Positions 25,358 to 34,027 are shown, counted from the stretch's first letter. The stretch: DNA of 64,000 nucleotides from an uncultured Muribaculaceae bacterium (GCA_910586565.1 CAJUIT010000013.1:1-64000), one strand, 5' to 3'. The notes: generated by a model from the letters alone, not told the origin. Made by a program: numbers and translations.

Positions 25358-25391
25358 AAACATTAATATAAACTTTTAATACCATAGAATC

Positions 25392-25709
25392 ATGGCAGAA
25401 AACAAACAGGAAATCAAAATCGAACTCACTCCCGAAATCGCGTCAGGTCACTACTCGAATCTCGCGGTAATCTCCCACACCCCCGGTGAATTCTTCATCG
25501 ACTTCATCAATGTTGCCCCCAACATGCCCCAGGCACGTGTGCAGAGCCGCATCATCATGAATCCCGAAAACGCTAAGAACCTGCTGTTCGCCCTCCGCGA
25601 CAACCTGCAGAAATATGAGAACACCTACGGCGAAATCGAGCGCAAAACTCCCCGCAACAACGGCGGCGCCAACAACAACGGTGGTCTCCCCAACCCCTTC
25701 CAGGCCTGA
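25392..25709 (+). CDS. DUF3467 domain-containing protein
   Basis: This 105-residue small protein carries the DUF3467 pattern G-H-Y-S-N-L-A-V-I-S-H-T-P-G-E-F-F-I-D-F and R-V-x-S-R-I-I-M-N-P. The last 20 residues are rich in Asn, Gly and Pro. Function of the family is unknown; it is common in Bacteroidota. It is preceded by a long structured leader and followed by cysS after 59 bases. Confidence 0.92.
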   Translation: MAENKQEIKIELTPEIASGHYSNLAVISHTPGEFFIDFINVAPNMPQARVQSRIIMNPENAKNLLFALRDNLQKYENTYGEIERKTPRNNGGANNNGGLPNPFQA

Positions 25710-25768
25710 TAACACGGCCGGGGGAGGGGGCCGAAGGGGAAACAAACACGCCTAATCGAAAGCGAAAA

Positions 25769-27256
25769 ATGAAACAGAACAATCTGTGTATCTACAACTC
25801 CATGTCACGTCAGAAGGAGCTTTTCCGCCCCCTGCACGCCGACAAGGTGGGAATGTATGTGTGCGGTCCCACGGTTTATGGCGACGGCCATCTGGGGCAT
25901 GCGCGTCCGGCAATCACGTTCGACGTGGTTTTCCGCTATCTGCGTCATCTCGGCTACAGCGTGCGCTATGTGCGCAACATCACCGATGTTGGTCACCTCG
26001 AGCATGATGCCGACGAGGGTGAGGATAAGATTGCCAAGAAAGCCCGTCTCGAACAGCTTGAACCGATGGAGGTTGTGCAGCACTACCTCAACCGCTATCA
26101 CGATGCGATGGCGCGCCTCAACGTGCTCCCTCCCTCGATTGAGCCGCATGCTTCGGGCCACATCATTGAACAGATTGAATATATCAAGAAAATAATCGAG
26201 GCCGGCTATGCCTACGAAAGCAACGGCTCGATTTATTTCGATGTGCCCAAATATAACGCCGAGCACCGCTACGGCAAACTTTCGGGGCGCAACATCGACG
26301 AGCTTCTTTCCGAAACCCGCGCTCTCGACGGCCAGCAGGAAAAGCATCACCCCGCCGACTTCGCCCTCTGGAAAAAGGCGCAGCCCGAGCACATCATGCG
26401 CTGGCCCTCCCCCTGGAGCGACGGTTTCCCCGGGTGGCACCTCGAATGCTCCACTATGGGTGAGAAATATCTCGGCGAGTCGTTCGACATCCACGGCGGC
26501 GGCATGGACCTCAAGTTCCCACACCATGAGTGTGAGATTGCGCAGAGCGTGGCTCACCACGGCCATGACACCGTGCGCTACTGGATGCACAACAACATGA
26601 TTACCATCAACGGCCAGAAAATGGGCAAGTCGCTCGGCAACTTCATCACCCTCGATGAATTCTTCACGGGGTCGCATCCGTTGCTCACGCAGGCCTATTC
26701 GCCCATGACCATCCGTTTCTTCATCCTTCAGGCACAGTATCGCTCAACGGTCGATTTCTCCAACGAGGCCCTTCAGGCATCGGAAAAGGCTCTTGACCGC
26801 ATGCTCGAAGGGTGGCGCCGTCTGGCCGACATCAAGCCCTCGGCCGAGTCGACCGTGAGTGCCGAAGTCGATGCCCTTGAGGGGAAATGCTACGAAGCGC
26901 TCGACGACGATTTCAACACCCCCATTGTGATTGCCCACCTCTTTGAGGCTGTAGGCATCATCAACAAGGTGCGCGACGGCCATGCAACCGCAACCGCCGA
27001 TGATGTTGAGAAGCTGCGCCGTTTGTTCGACACCTTCCTGTTCGACATTTTGGGAATGCGCCCCGAGGCTGCCGACGTGGCCGACACCAAGGCGCTCGAA
27101 CCCTACCGTGGAGCTGTCGACCTGCTGCTGCAGGTGCGTTCCGAGGCAAAATCGAAAAAAGACTGGGCCACATCCGATCTTATCCGCGACCGCCTCGCCG
27201 CCCTCGGCTTCGCCGTGAAGGACACCAAGGATGGTGTGGAGTGGAGCGTGAAATAA
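25769..27256 (+). CDS. cysS: Cysteine--tRNA ligase
   Basis: This 495-residue class I synthetase charges tRNA-Cys. The zinc-site CGPTVYG and the HIGH-type motif H-L-G-H-A-R-P lie near residues 28-45, GGGMDLKFPHHECEIAQS is the conserved zinc region, and the KMSKS-type loop reads K-M-G-K-S-L-G-N. The C-terminal helical DALR domain ends with AALGFAVKDTKDGVEW. The helicase gene begins 15 bases later with a good GGAGGAGGGG ribosome site, so the two are likely cotranscribed. Confidence 0.97.
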   Translation: MKQNNLCIYNSMSRQKELFRPLHADKVGMYVCGPTVYGDGHLGHARPAITFDVVFRYLRHLGYSVRYVRNITDVGHLEHDADEGEDKIAKKARLEQLEPMEVVQHYLNRYHDAMARLNVLPPSIEPHASGHIIEQIEYIKKIIEAGYAYESNGSIYFDVPKYNAEHRYGKLSGRNIDELLSETRALDGQQEKHHPADFALWKKAQPEHIMRWPSPWSDGFPGWHLECSTMGEKYLGESFDIHGGGMDLKFPHHECEIAQSVAHHGHDTVRYWMHNNMITINGQKMGKSLGNFITLDEFFTGSHPLLTQAYSPMTIRFFILQAQYRSTVDFSNEALQASEKALDRMLEGWRRLADIKPSAESTVSAEVDALEGKCYEALDDDFNTPIVIAHLFEAVGIINKVRDGHATATADDVEKLRRLFDTFLFDILGMRPEAADVADTKALEPYRGAVDLLLQVRSEAKSKKDWATSDLIRDRLAALGFAVKDTKDGVEWSVK

Positions 27257-27271
27257 CCGGAGGAGGGGAAG

Positions 27272-28714
27272 GTGGATATCCACGGCTTTGCAACGATGGT
27301 GCTCGACATGCTGCCGTTCGAGCCGACCGACCAGCAGATTAAGCTGGTGGCCGCTTTGGCGCGCTTCTGCTCGGCCTACACTCCGCAGGACTCCGTGTTC
27401 CTCCTCAACGGATATGCCGGCACCGGCAAAACCTCTGTGATGGGAGCGCTTGTGCGCACCCTCAACGCTATCAGAATACCAACCGTGCTGCTCGCCTCAA
27501 CAGGGCGGGCAGCTAAGGTTTTCTCCAATTTCACCGGACTGCCGGCCTATACCATCCACCGCAAAATCTACCGTGCCCCCTCGGTGGGGCCCGACGGAAA
27601 ACTTGTTGCGCGGGTGAATCAGAACCCCCATGTCAACACGGTATTTATTGTGGATGAGGCTTCGATGATTGGCGACGGAGCCGAAGGGGGGATGAATCTG
27701 TTGCAGGATTTAATAATGTATGTCTACACCGGTGTGAACTGCCGCCTGATTATGTTGGGTGACACCGCGCAGCTTCCACCCGTGGGGCTCGATGAGTCGC
27801 CGGCAATGAATCCGCTGGTGCTGAAAGAATTGGGAATGAGGGTGACACGGGCCGTGATGACGCGCACCGTGCGCCAGAAGCGCCGGTCGGGAATCCTCTA
27901 CAATGCCACTAAATTGCGGCGCGCCCTTGCCACCGACCCGCTCCCCGAGCCTGAGTTGCGTGTGACCGGTTTCCCCGATGTGACTGTGGTGGCGCCTGAG
28001 GAACTTGAGGAAGCCCTTCAGAAATCGTTCGAAGCCTATGGCGAGGGGGAAACTATTATAATAACGCGCTCCAACCGCCGCGCTGTCGATTTCAATCTCG
28101 CCGTGAGGCGTGTGATTTACGACCGCGAGGAAATTCTTGTGAAAGGGGAGAGGTTGCTGGTTGGGAAAAACAATTATTACTGGACACGCCGCTCGGTGAT
28201 TGAGAGCAACGATTCCGACCCCGAAGGGCGACGCATGGAGTTTGTGGCCAATGGCGAGATGGCGATAGTTGAGGAGGTTTATTCAACCGAGCAGCGCGGG
28301 CAGATGCTTTTTGCCGACGTGCGGCTCTATTTCCCCGACCACGATTCGCATCTCGATGCCAAAATAAACCTCGACACACTAACCACCGACACCGCCCACC
28401 TCCCCTATGAAAAGCAGCGGGCATTGGCCGACATGGCATTTGCCGATGCCGGGTTGGGGGGCGACGCTTCGCAAACGGCTATGCGCGAGGCGCTGAAAAG
28501 CAACCCCTATTTCAATGCTTTGCAGGTGAAATATGCCTACGCCGTCACCTGCCACAAGGCACAGGGTGGTCAATGGGCATCGGTGTTTGTCGATATGGGG
28601 TATATTCCCCCCGAGGCCTATCGCTCGGTTGACTTCTACCGTTGGCTCTACACGGCGGTGACACGTGCCACACGTCAGTTGTCGTTGGTCAACCCCTCCT
28701 GCGCGATAGTGTGA
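27272..28714 (+). CDS. RecD-like/UvrD-type ATP-dependent DNA helicase
   Basis: This 480-residue SF1 helicase has Walker A G-Y-A-G-T-G-K-T-S near residue 48, motif II V-D-E-A-S-M-I-G, motif III G-D-T-A-Q-L-P-P-V-G, and the C-terminal UvrD-like part with YAYAVTCHKAQGGQW and YTAVTRAT. It is the short AAA_30 plus UvrD_C_2 type, smaller than exonuclease V alpha. The start is GTG, supported by the purine-rich site just upstream; ATG at 27296 would shorten it by eight residues. The last 40 bases overlap the converging FprA gene. Confidence 0.9.
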   Translation: MDIHGFATMVLDMLPFEPTDQQIKLVAALARFCSAYTPQDSVFLLNGYAGTGKTSVMGALVRTLNAIRIPTVLLASTGRAAKVFSNFTGLPAYTIHRKIYRAPSVGPDGKLVARVNQNPHVNTVFIVDEASMIGDGAEGGMNLLQDLIMYVYTGVNCRLIMLGDTAQLPPVGLDESPAMNPLVLKELGMRVTRAVMTRTVRQKRRSGILYNATKLRRALATDPLPEPELRVTGFPDVTVVAPEELEEALQKSFEAYGEGETIIITRSNRRAVDFNLAVRRVIYDREEILVKGERLLVGKNNYYWTRRSVIESNDSDPEGRRMEFVANGEMAIVEEVYSTEQRGQMLFADVRLYFPDHDSHLDAKINLDTLTTDTAHLPYEKQRALADMAFADAGLGGDASQTAMREALKSNPYFNALQVKYAYAVTCHKAQGGQWASVFVDMGYIPPEAYRSVDFYRWLYTAVTRATRQLSLVNPSCAIV

Positions 28715-29901
28715 AGGGCCGAGGCGAGAGCACGCGCGGCTTCGCGGCAATTTTCGAAATCAGATGAATCGGGTGCATGTTTGAGCGACACCGGTTCGGC
28801 AACGGCTGCTATTTTGCAAGCTTCGAGCGTTGCCGCCATCCGTTTTGTGGCTTGCTGTGACCATGTGTGCGACCCTATAATCATCACTTCGCGATTCTTC
28901 ACCCCGCGGGTTGCCATCGCTTCAAGGAATGTGGCGACCGGAGGGAAGAGTGTGTCGGAGTAGGTTGGGGCGGCAACCACGAGTCCGCGGTGGGTGAACA
29001 GCTCGGTAAGGAGATAGCTCAGGTTGGTCACCGAGGCGTTGAACATGGCAATCTCCTTGATTCCCTGTGCGGCGAGTTCGCGGGCGGCGGCTTCGGCCAT
29101 CTGCTCGGTGTTGCCATACATTGAGCCGTACACGATTGTCACCCCGTTGTCGAGCGGTTCGTAGCGGCTGAGTTTGTCGTAGAGACTCACAACCTCGGCA
29201 ATGCGTTTGCGCCACACAGGCCCGTGGGTAGAGCACACGGTTGAAATTTCCACACCATCGAATTTGCGCAGGGCTTTCTGAACGAACATGCCATATTTCC
29301 CCACAATGTTGCTGTAGTAGCGCACCATCTCGGGGAAATAGCGGTCGGTGTTCATCTCCTCGTCGGTGACTGCACCGTTGAGCGCGCCGAAGCATCCGAA
29401 AGCATCTCCTCCGAAAAGGGTGTGTTCCTCCTCAAGGTAGGTCATCATCGTTTCGGGCCAGTGAACCATCGGGGTGAGGGTGAACCGCAATGTGCAGCCG
29501 TCGCCGAGGCTCAGTGTGTCGCCATCTTTCACGGTGAGCGTGTCGGTGTCGATGCCGTAGTAGCCGTGCACCATCGCAAGGGTCTGTGCATTGCCAACAA
29601 TCACGAGGTTGGGGAAAGCCTGCCTGAGCACACGGATAGCCCCGGAGTGGTCGGGCTCCATGTGATTTATGATGAGATAGTCGGGTGTGCGGTCGCCGGC
29701 AATTTCCTTGATGCTGTCGATTTGCCGCAGTGCGTGCGACACCTCCACACCGTCGATAATGGCGATTTTTTCTGAACCGGTGACGAGATAGGAGTTGTAG
29801 CTAACGCCGTAGGGGAGGGGCCAGAGCCCTTCAAAACGGGTTGTTGTGCGGTCGTTGACACCAATGTAGTGAATTGCGGGAGAAATCTGTGCGGTAGTCA
29901 T
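28675..29901 (-). CDS. FprA family A-type flavoprotein (flavodiiron)
   Basis: This 408-residue cytosolic protein has an N-terminal metallo-beta-lactamase domain with the diiron ligands H80-x-E82-x-D84-H85 in N-H-M-E-P-D-H-S-G. A C-terminal flavodoxin domain has the FMN-binding loop V-Y-G-S-M-Y-G-N-T-E. Flavodiiron proteins reduce oxygen or nitric oxide in anaerobes, so this is an oxygen or NO detoxification enzyme. Its 3' end overlaps the 3' end of the helicase gene by 40 bases on the opposite strand. Confidence 0.93.
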   Translation of the reverse strand: MTTAQISPAIHYIGVNDRTTTRFEGLWPLPYGVSYNSYLVTGSEKIAIIDGVEVSHALRQIDSIKEIAGDRTPDYLIINHMEPDHSGAIRVLRQAFPNLVIVGNAQTLAMVHGYYGIDTDTLTVKDGDTLSLGDGCTLRFTLTPMVHWPETMMTYLEEEHTLFGGDAFGCFGALNGAVTDEEMNTDRYFPEMVRYYSNIVGKYGMFVQKALRKFDGVEISTVCSTHGPVWRKRIAEVVSLYDKLSRYEPLDNGVTIVYGSMYGNTEQMAEAAARELAAQGIKEIAMFNASVTNLSYLLTELFTHRGLVVAAPTYSDTLFPPVATFLEAMATRGVKNREVMIIGSHTWSQQATKRMAATLEACKIAAVAEPVSLKHAPDSSDFENCREAARALASALHTIAQEGLTNDN

Positions 29902-30110
29902 CTATTCGATATGTGATAAATGTGTGTGCAAAGTTACTACTTTTCGCAAACAGCGTCAAAAAAAGCTGTTCGTCTATGGTTGGTTGCTTTCTTGGAAGAT
30001 TAATCACTATGACTGCAATATCTTTTGTAGGGTAGCGTTTTGGTCGGAAAATTGGAGAAAATGCGGCAAAAAGGAGGGTTTAACAATTGTATTAACATGT
30101 TTTAACTAAT

Positions 30111-30145
30111 GGGGGGGGTAAATATAGATCCTTTATGTAAATTTG
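30111..30145 (+). promoter_or_regulatory. Promoter of the BspA-type gene, with a G8 tract
   Basis: TAAATTTG (30138-30145) is a full -7 match, 45 bases before the ATG. The place where the -33 box should be is filled by eight consecutive G (30111-30118). Length change in this tract would alter promoter spacing, so phase variation is possible. Confidence 0.55.
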
Positions 30146-30190
30146 CCGTTGACATTTCTTTTTCGTAAAAATCAATCAATTAATCGTTCA

Positions 30191-31153
30191 ATGAAAAAAG
30201 TTTACACATTCAAAAAGCTGGCCGCTTTGGCAGCTATGGTTCCGTTGGCCACCGGTTTACTTGTTGCAAAAACCGTTTACATTCAGGATGGGGGAGTGCG
30301 CTATTACTGGAACAACACAAAGACCAACGTTGAGGTGACCACTCCGGGTACCGGGAGCACCTACGTGGGCGATATCGTAATTCCGGCCACTATTACCTAT
30401 GATGGTAAGGAACTGAAAGTTACGGCAGTGCGTTCGAGCGCATTTTCGGAGTGTACCTATCTCACATCGGTGACTCTCCCCGAGTCGGTGACATCGATTG
30501 GCGACTATGCTTTCGATTCGTGCGAGGGGATTAAGAACGTTGTGATGCCGGGGGTAAAGACCATAGGGCACTGGTCGTTCAGAAACTGCTATGAGCTCGA
30601 ATCGCTTGATTTCTGCGATGAGCTCACCTCCATCGGCAACTACAGTTTCGATAAGAATTATAAGGTTACAGAGGTTACCCTCCCGGCAACGCTCACCAAT
30701 ATCGGTGGTTATGTATTCGAGGGAAATCCTCAGCTCACCAAAGTCACCTCATTAGCAACCACCCCTCCCGCAGTGAAGAAAGGTTATCTCGATGGTGACG
30801 AAATCTACACTATTTTTGATGACACCGACTATGGCGACCGCGTGCTCTATGTTCCGCAGGGTTGTGTGGATGTTTACAAATCGGCTCTCGGATGGCACCA
30901 TTTCCGCGACAATATCAAGGAGATTGATGCAGCCGGGATAGAAGCTGCCGCTGTTGCCGCAAAGGCTCTCACGGTTGCATGCACCGGAGCCGGTGAAATC
31001 ACGGTTACCACAGGCGAAGCTGCACGTGTTGCGGTTGTTGACCTCAATGGTCGTGTTCTCCGTGAAGTTGTCGCTCAAAACGGCAGCACCACCATTGCCG
31101 GCCTCCCCCGCGGAATCCTGATTGTTAACGGAGTCAAGGTGGCAGTGCGCTAA
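30191..31153 (+). CDS. Secreted BspA-type leucine-rich repeat protein
   Basis: This 320-residue protein has an N-terminal signal peptide (MKKVYTFKKLAALAAMV, cleavage near L-V-A-K). Four or five BspA/LRR_5 repeats follow at about residues 75-190, each of the form L-x-S-V-T-L-P-E-S-V-T-S-I-G-D-Y-A-F. The last 80 residues, with VAVVDLNGRVLREV and the end R-G-I-L-I-V-N-G-V-K-V-A-V-R, look like a type IX secretion sorting domain. Such proteins are surface displayed or released and may bind host or dietary matter. The -7 box at 30138 sets the start at 30191. Confidence 0.82.
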   Translation: MKKVYTFKKLAALAAMVPLATGLLVAKTVYIQDGGVRYYWNNTKTNVEVTTPGTGSTYVGDIVIPATITYDGKELKVTAVRSSAFSECTYLTSVTLPESVTSIGDYAFDSCEGIKNVVMPGVKTIGHWSFRNCYELESLDFCDELTSIGNYSFDKNYKVTEVTLPATLTNIGGYVFEGNPQLTKVTSLATTPPAVKKGYLDGDEIYTIFDDTDYGDRVLYVPQGCVDVYKSALGWHHFRDNIKEIDAAGIEAAAVAAKALTVACTGAGEITVTTGEAARVAVVDLNGRVLREVVAQNGSTTIAGLPRGILIVNGVKVAVR

Positions 31154-31175
31154 AACTCTTTTTTAACTCTAAATG

Positions 31176-31220
31176 GCGGCGTGTCAAACCGATGTAATCG
31201 GTGGGCGCGCCGCTTTTCTT
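31176..31220 (+). terminator. Terminator of the BspA-type gene
   Basis: GCGGCG and CGCCGC form an outer stem, ACCGAT-GTA-ATCGGT an inner hairpin, and TTTTCTTT follows. Confidence 0.75.
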
Positions 31221-31226
31221 TACCGA

Positions 31227-31258
31227 TTTGTTGATGTTGGAAAGTTGTGCTAATTTTG
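31227..31258 (+). promoter_or_regulatory. Promoter of the YqeY-like gene
   Basis: TTTG (31227-31230) and TAATTTTG (31251-31258) are spaced by exactly 20 bases. The leader is about 22 bases. Confidence 0.75.
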
Positions 31259-31286
31259 TGTGTAAAACAATCAAAGATTAATAGCT

Positions 31287-31736
31287 ATGGATTTATTCGA
31301 CAGAATTTCAGACGATATTAAAAAGGCGATGCTGGCACGCGATGCACAGCGTCTTGATTCATTGCGTGGTGTTAAAAAGGAATTTTTGGAGGCTAAGACG
31401 GCCAAAGGTTCCGATGGAACACTCACCGACGAAAAGGCTGTGCAGATTCTTGCAAAGATGATTAAGCAGCGCAAGGAGAGTGCCGAAATCTATCAGCAGC
31501 AAAATCGTCCCGAGCTGGCCGAAAATGAGCTTGCACAGGCCGCCATCATTGAGGAATATATGCCAAAACAGCTCACCGACGAGGAGCTGACAGCACGCCT
31601 CACCGAAATTATTGCCCGTGTCGGCGCCACCTCCCCCAAGGAGATGGGGAAGGTGATGGGTGTAGCCTCCAAAGAGCTGGCCGGTCAGGCCGAAGGGCGC
31701 GCCATCTCCGCCAAAGTGAAAGAGCTGTTGAGCTGA
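31287..31736 (+). CDS. GatB/YqeY domain-containing protein
   Basis: This 149-residue protein is made up of the YqeY domain (ISDDIKKAMLARDAQRLDSLRGVKKEF; QILAKMIKQRKESAEIYQQQNRPELAENE; EEYMPKQLTDEEL). The domain is related to the C-terminal tRNA-binding part of GatB, but the free-standing proteins have no settled function. It has its own promoter. A tract of 7-base repeats begins seven bases after the stop. Confidence 0.93.
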   Translation: MDLFDRISDDIKKAMLARDAQRLDSLRGVKKEFLEAKTAKGSDGTLTDEKAVQILAKMIKQRKESAEIYQQQNRPELAENELAQAAIIEEYMPKQLTDEELTARLTEIIARVGATSPKEMGKVMGVASKELAGQAEGRAISAKVKELLS

Positions 31737-31742
31737 GAGGCA

Positions 31743-31805
31743 AGAAGGCAGAAGTAAGAAGTCAGAAATTAGAAATCAGAAATCAGAAATCAGAAGCGAG
31801 AAGTC
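31743..31805. repeat. 7-base tandem repeat, nine units
   Basis: Nine head-to-tail copies of a 7-base unit with consensus AGAAATC (variants AGAAGTC, AGAAGTA, AGAAATT, AGAAGCG, AGAAGGC). They start seven bases after the YqeY stop codon. The three central copies are identical. Confidence 0.9.
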
Positions 31806-31828
31806 AGTTGGGTTGGTCGTTAGTGGCG

Positions 31829-31873
31829 TTAAAGACCTTAAAGACCCTAACGACTTTAACGACCCTGAAGTCC
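31829..31873. repeat. 9-base tandem repeat, five units
   Basis: Five in-phase 9-base units: TTAAAGACC twice, then CTAACGACT, TTAACGACC, CTGAAGTCC. A related tract in the opposite orientation is at 34097-34141. Confidence 0.75.
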
Positions 31874-31884
31874 CTTTTCCATTG

Positions 31885-31911
31885 ATGAGCCGCCATGTAT
31901 GGCGGCTCTAC
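31885..31911. repeat. REP-like palindrome 3
   Basis: The core AGCCGCCATGTATGGCGGCT lies at 31888-31907 with CTACG on the right. This copy stands alone, without the inverted partner seen at the other two loci. Confidence 0.85.
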
Positions 31912-31945
31912 GTGCGGCTTCGCCGAATGCTTTCCGGCGCAACCT

Positions 31946-31980
31946 CTAAAAACTAACAACCAACAACTAAAAACTAAACC
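31946..31980. repeat. 7-base tandem repeat, five units, before a start codon
   Basis: Five 7-base units: CTAAAAA, CTAACAA, CCAACAA, CTAAAAA, CTAAACC. They end four bases before the ATG at 31985, so they occupy the ribosome-binding region of the next gene. Confidence 0.85.
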
Positions 31981-31984
31981 TCCC

Positions 31985-33733
31985 ATGCCTCGAAAGCTGC
32001 TTAGTGTGTTGCTGCTGTTGGCTGCCGGCACTGTTGCCGGTGCCAAAGGTTTCGTCGGTGGCTCCGATGCCGACGCTTATCCTATAATGGATATGGTGCA
32101 TCATAACCCCGGGGAGGCCACCACGCAGTCGCGCTATCTCAATCCCGAATTCCTGCGGGAATCGGGCTTCGGAGGGAAAGTGTTTTTTCTCTTCGATGCC
32201 GCGCAGTTCGGCATCGACTGGCGTGATTTCGACAGTGCCGTTTTTCCGGCAGGGTCGCAGGGGTCGGCATGGGTGGCTGAAAAGGCCGATACTATCGCTG
32301 CGCGCTACGATGCGGCAAAACGTGCGGGCTTGGAGGTGTATTGCATGCTCGACATGCTGGTACTCCCGCGCACACTTGTGGATGCGCACCGCGATGAGAT
32401 TTGCAACAGCGCCGGGAAAATCGACATTTCACGCCCCTTCACACGCAAATGTGTGCGCTATCTCGTTAAATCGATGTTCCGCAAGTTTCCGCAGCTCGAC
32501 GGCTTGATTGTGCGCACCGGCGAAACCTATCTTCAGGATGCACCCCATCATGTGGGGAACCACCCCGTGCAGCAGGGGATGGACGACCACGTGACGCTTA
32601 TAAATCTTTTGCGCGACGAGGTGTGCGTGAAGCTCGATAAGAAACTGTTTTACCGCACATGGGATATGGGGCAGCTCCATTCCTTGCCGCAGCATTATCT
32701 GTCGGTTACCGACAGCGTGGAGCCTCACCCCAACCTCTATTTCTCGGTGAAGCACACCATGACCGACTTCTGGCGCGGAGGGGTTACCGCTGATGCACCG
32801 GCACTCGACTCGCTCTCAACCTATTGGCTTGATGAATCGGGGCGCTTCGGTGTGCCTTTCAACCCCACGCTCGGTATCGGGCGCCACCGTCAGATTGTGG
32901 AGGTGCAATGCCAACGAGAATATGAGGGGAAAGGGGCACACCCCAACTACGTGGCCCGTGGCGTAATCGACGGTTTCCCGGAACTGAAATCTACCCGCCG
33001 CCCCTATTGCCTCAGTCACTTGCGCGATTCGGGGCTGATGAGCGGCATCTGGACGTGGTCGCGCGGCGGTGGATGGGGAGGCCCCTACATTTCCAACGAA
33101 TTCTGGATCGATCTCAACGTGAGGGTGCTCACCCTTTGGGCTGCTAATCCGCAGCTTGGCGAGGAGGAGTGCTTCAACCGTTTCGCCCGTGAGCGCGGCT
33201 TGCCCGACGGGGAGCTCCCATCGTTCCGCCGGCTGTGTGTGCTCACCGAGGAGGGGGTGCTTTCGGGGCAATACAGCCGCTATGGCGGCACATTCGTGAA
33301 CTGGACGCGCGATGATTCGATGACCGGCGATTTTTTCATGAAAAGCTACCTCGAACGCATCGCCGCCGCAGGTGAGTTGCCCCGATATGTTGCCGAGAAG
33401 GAGGAGGCTGTTGCCATCTGGCGGGAAATTGAGCGGCTCGGTCAATCGCTGCATTTCGCCTCCCCCGCCGACAGCGAATATGTGGCGGTGAGCACCACCT
33501 ACGGCCGCATAAAATATGAAATCCTGGCCACGGCATGGAAAATAATGAGCGCCAAAGTTGAGGATGAAAATGCCGACGTGGCACCCCTGGTGACCCGTTA
33601 TGACGAATTATGGCGTGAATGGCGCCAACTCAAAGCCGACCACCCTTGTTGCGCCACCCTCTACAAGGCTGATGCCGAATTCTTCGGCAACCCCACCGGC
33701 CTCAACCACACGATCGACCGCTATCGCCGCTGA
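31985..33733 (+). CDS. Large secreted protein, putative TIM-barrel carbohydrate-active enzyme
   Basis: This 582-residue protein has a signal peptide (KLLSVLLLLAAGTVAGA). The body has alternating beta-alpha segments of a TIM barrel: GLEVYCMLDMLVLP, LDGLIVRTGETY, KLFYRTWDMG, LYFSVKHTMTDFW, RQIVEVQCQREYEGKG and SGIWTWSRGGGW. The VEVQCQREYEG segment and the KHTMTDF segment are reminiscent of GH67/GH115 alpha-glucuronidases, but I am not certain of the family. Acidic candidates are Glu in GETY and Glu in VEVQ. It stands alone between repeat-rich regions, without SusC/SusD genes, so a place in a polysaccharide locus is not evident. Confidence 0.6.
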   Translation: MPRKLLSVLLLLAAGTVAGAKGFVGGSDADAYPIMDMVHHNPGEATTQSRYLNPEFLRESGFGGKVFFLFDAAQFGIDWRDFDSAVFPAGSQGSAWVAEKADTIAARYDAAKRAGLEVYCMLDMLVLPRTLVDAHRDEICNSAGKIDISRPFTRKCVRYLVKSMFRKFPQLDGLIVRTGETYLQDAPHHVGNHPVQQGMDDHVTLINLLRDEVCVKLDKKLFYRTWDMGQLHSLPQHYLSVTDSVEPHPNLYFSVKHTMTDFWRGGVTADAPALDSLSTYWLDESGRFGVPFNPTLGIGRHRQIVEVQCQREYEGKGAHPNYVARGVIDGFPELKSTRRPYCLSHLRDSGLMSGIWTWSRGGGWGGPYISNEFWIDLNVRVLTLWAANPQLGEEECFNRFARERGLPDGELPSFRRLCVLTEEGVLSGQYSRYGGTFVNWTRDDSMTGDFFMKSYLERIAAAGELPRYVAEKEEAVAIWREIERLGQSLHFASPADSEYVAVSTTYGRIKYEILATAWKIMSAKVEDENADVAPLVTRYDELWREWRQLKADHPCCATLYKADAEFFGNPTGLNHTIDRYRR

Positions 33734-33808
33734 TAAATCCACCCTCTTGTAATCTTGCCGTGTGGAGTCGCACCTCTCCAAGGTTGCGACTGCTTGACAT
33801 GACCATCT

Positions 33809-33846
33809 CCCCACCAAACGGCTCCTCCGGAGCCTGTATGGTGGGG
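33809..33846. repeat. Long hairpin after the putative CAZyme gene
   Basis: CCCCACCA pairs with TGGTGGGG, and inside it GGCTCC pairs with GGAGCC. It lies 75 bases after the stop and has no T run, so it may be an RNA-stabilising structure or another repeat. Confidence 0.65.
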
Positions 33847-33860
33847 CTTCCAATGACCCC

Positions 33861-33875
33861 GTGGTCTCCGACCAC
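33861..33875. repeat. Palindrome GTGGTCTCCGACCAC, copy 1
   Basis: GTGGTC-TCC-GACCAC is a perfect 6-base stem. An identical 15-base copy is at 34056-34070. Both lie next to REP-like palindromes. Confidence 0.7.
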
Positions 33876-33904
33876 TCGCTTCACCCCACACTTCCGGCAA
33901 TGTT

Positions 33905-33931
33905 ACAAGCCGCCATGTATGGCGGCTCTAC
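33905..33931. repeat. REP-like palindrome 4
   Basis: The core AGCCGCCATGTATGGCGGCT lies at 33908-33927. TTACA is on the left and CTACG on the right. It forms an inverted pair with copy 5. Confidence 0.85.
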
Positions 33932-34000
33932 GTGGGGATGGAACCGCATACATGAACTGCCGGGGCTGACTGCGGGGAGGGGATTCGGCGTAGCCGCGCG

Positions 34001-34027
34001 TAGAGCCGCCATACATGGCGGCTTGTA
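34001..34027. repeat. REP-like palindrome 5
   Basis: The core AGCCGCCATACATGGCGGCT lies at 34004-34023. Its flanks (TAG on the left, TGTAA on the right) are the reverse of copy 4, so the two copies face each other 76 bases apart. Confidence 0.85.
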
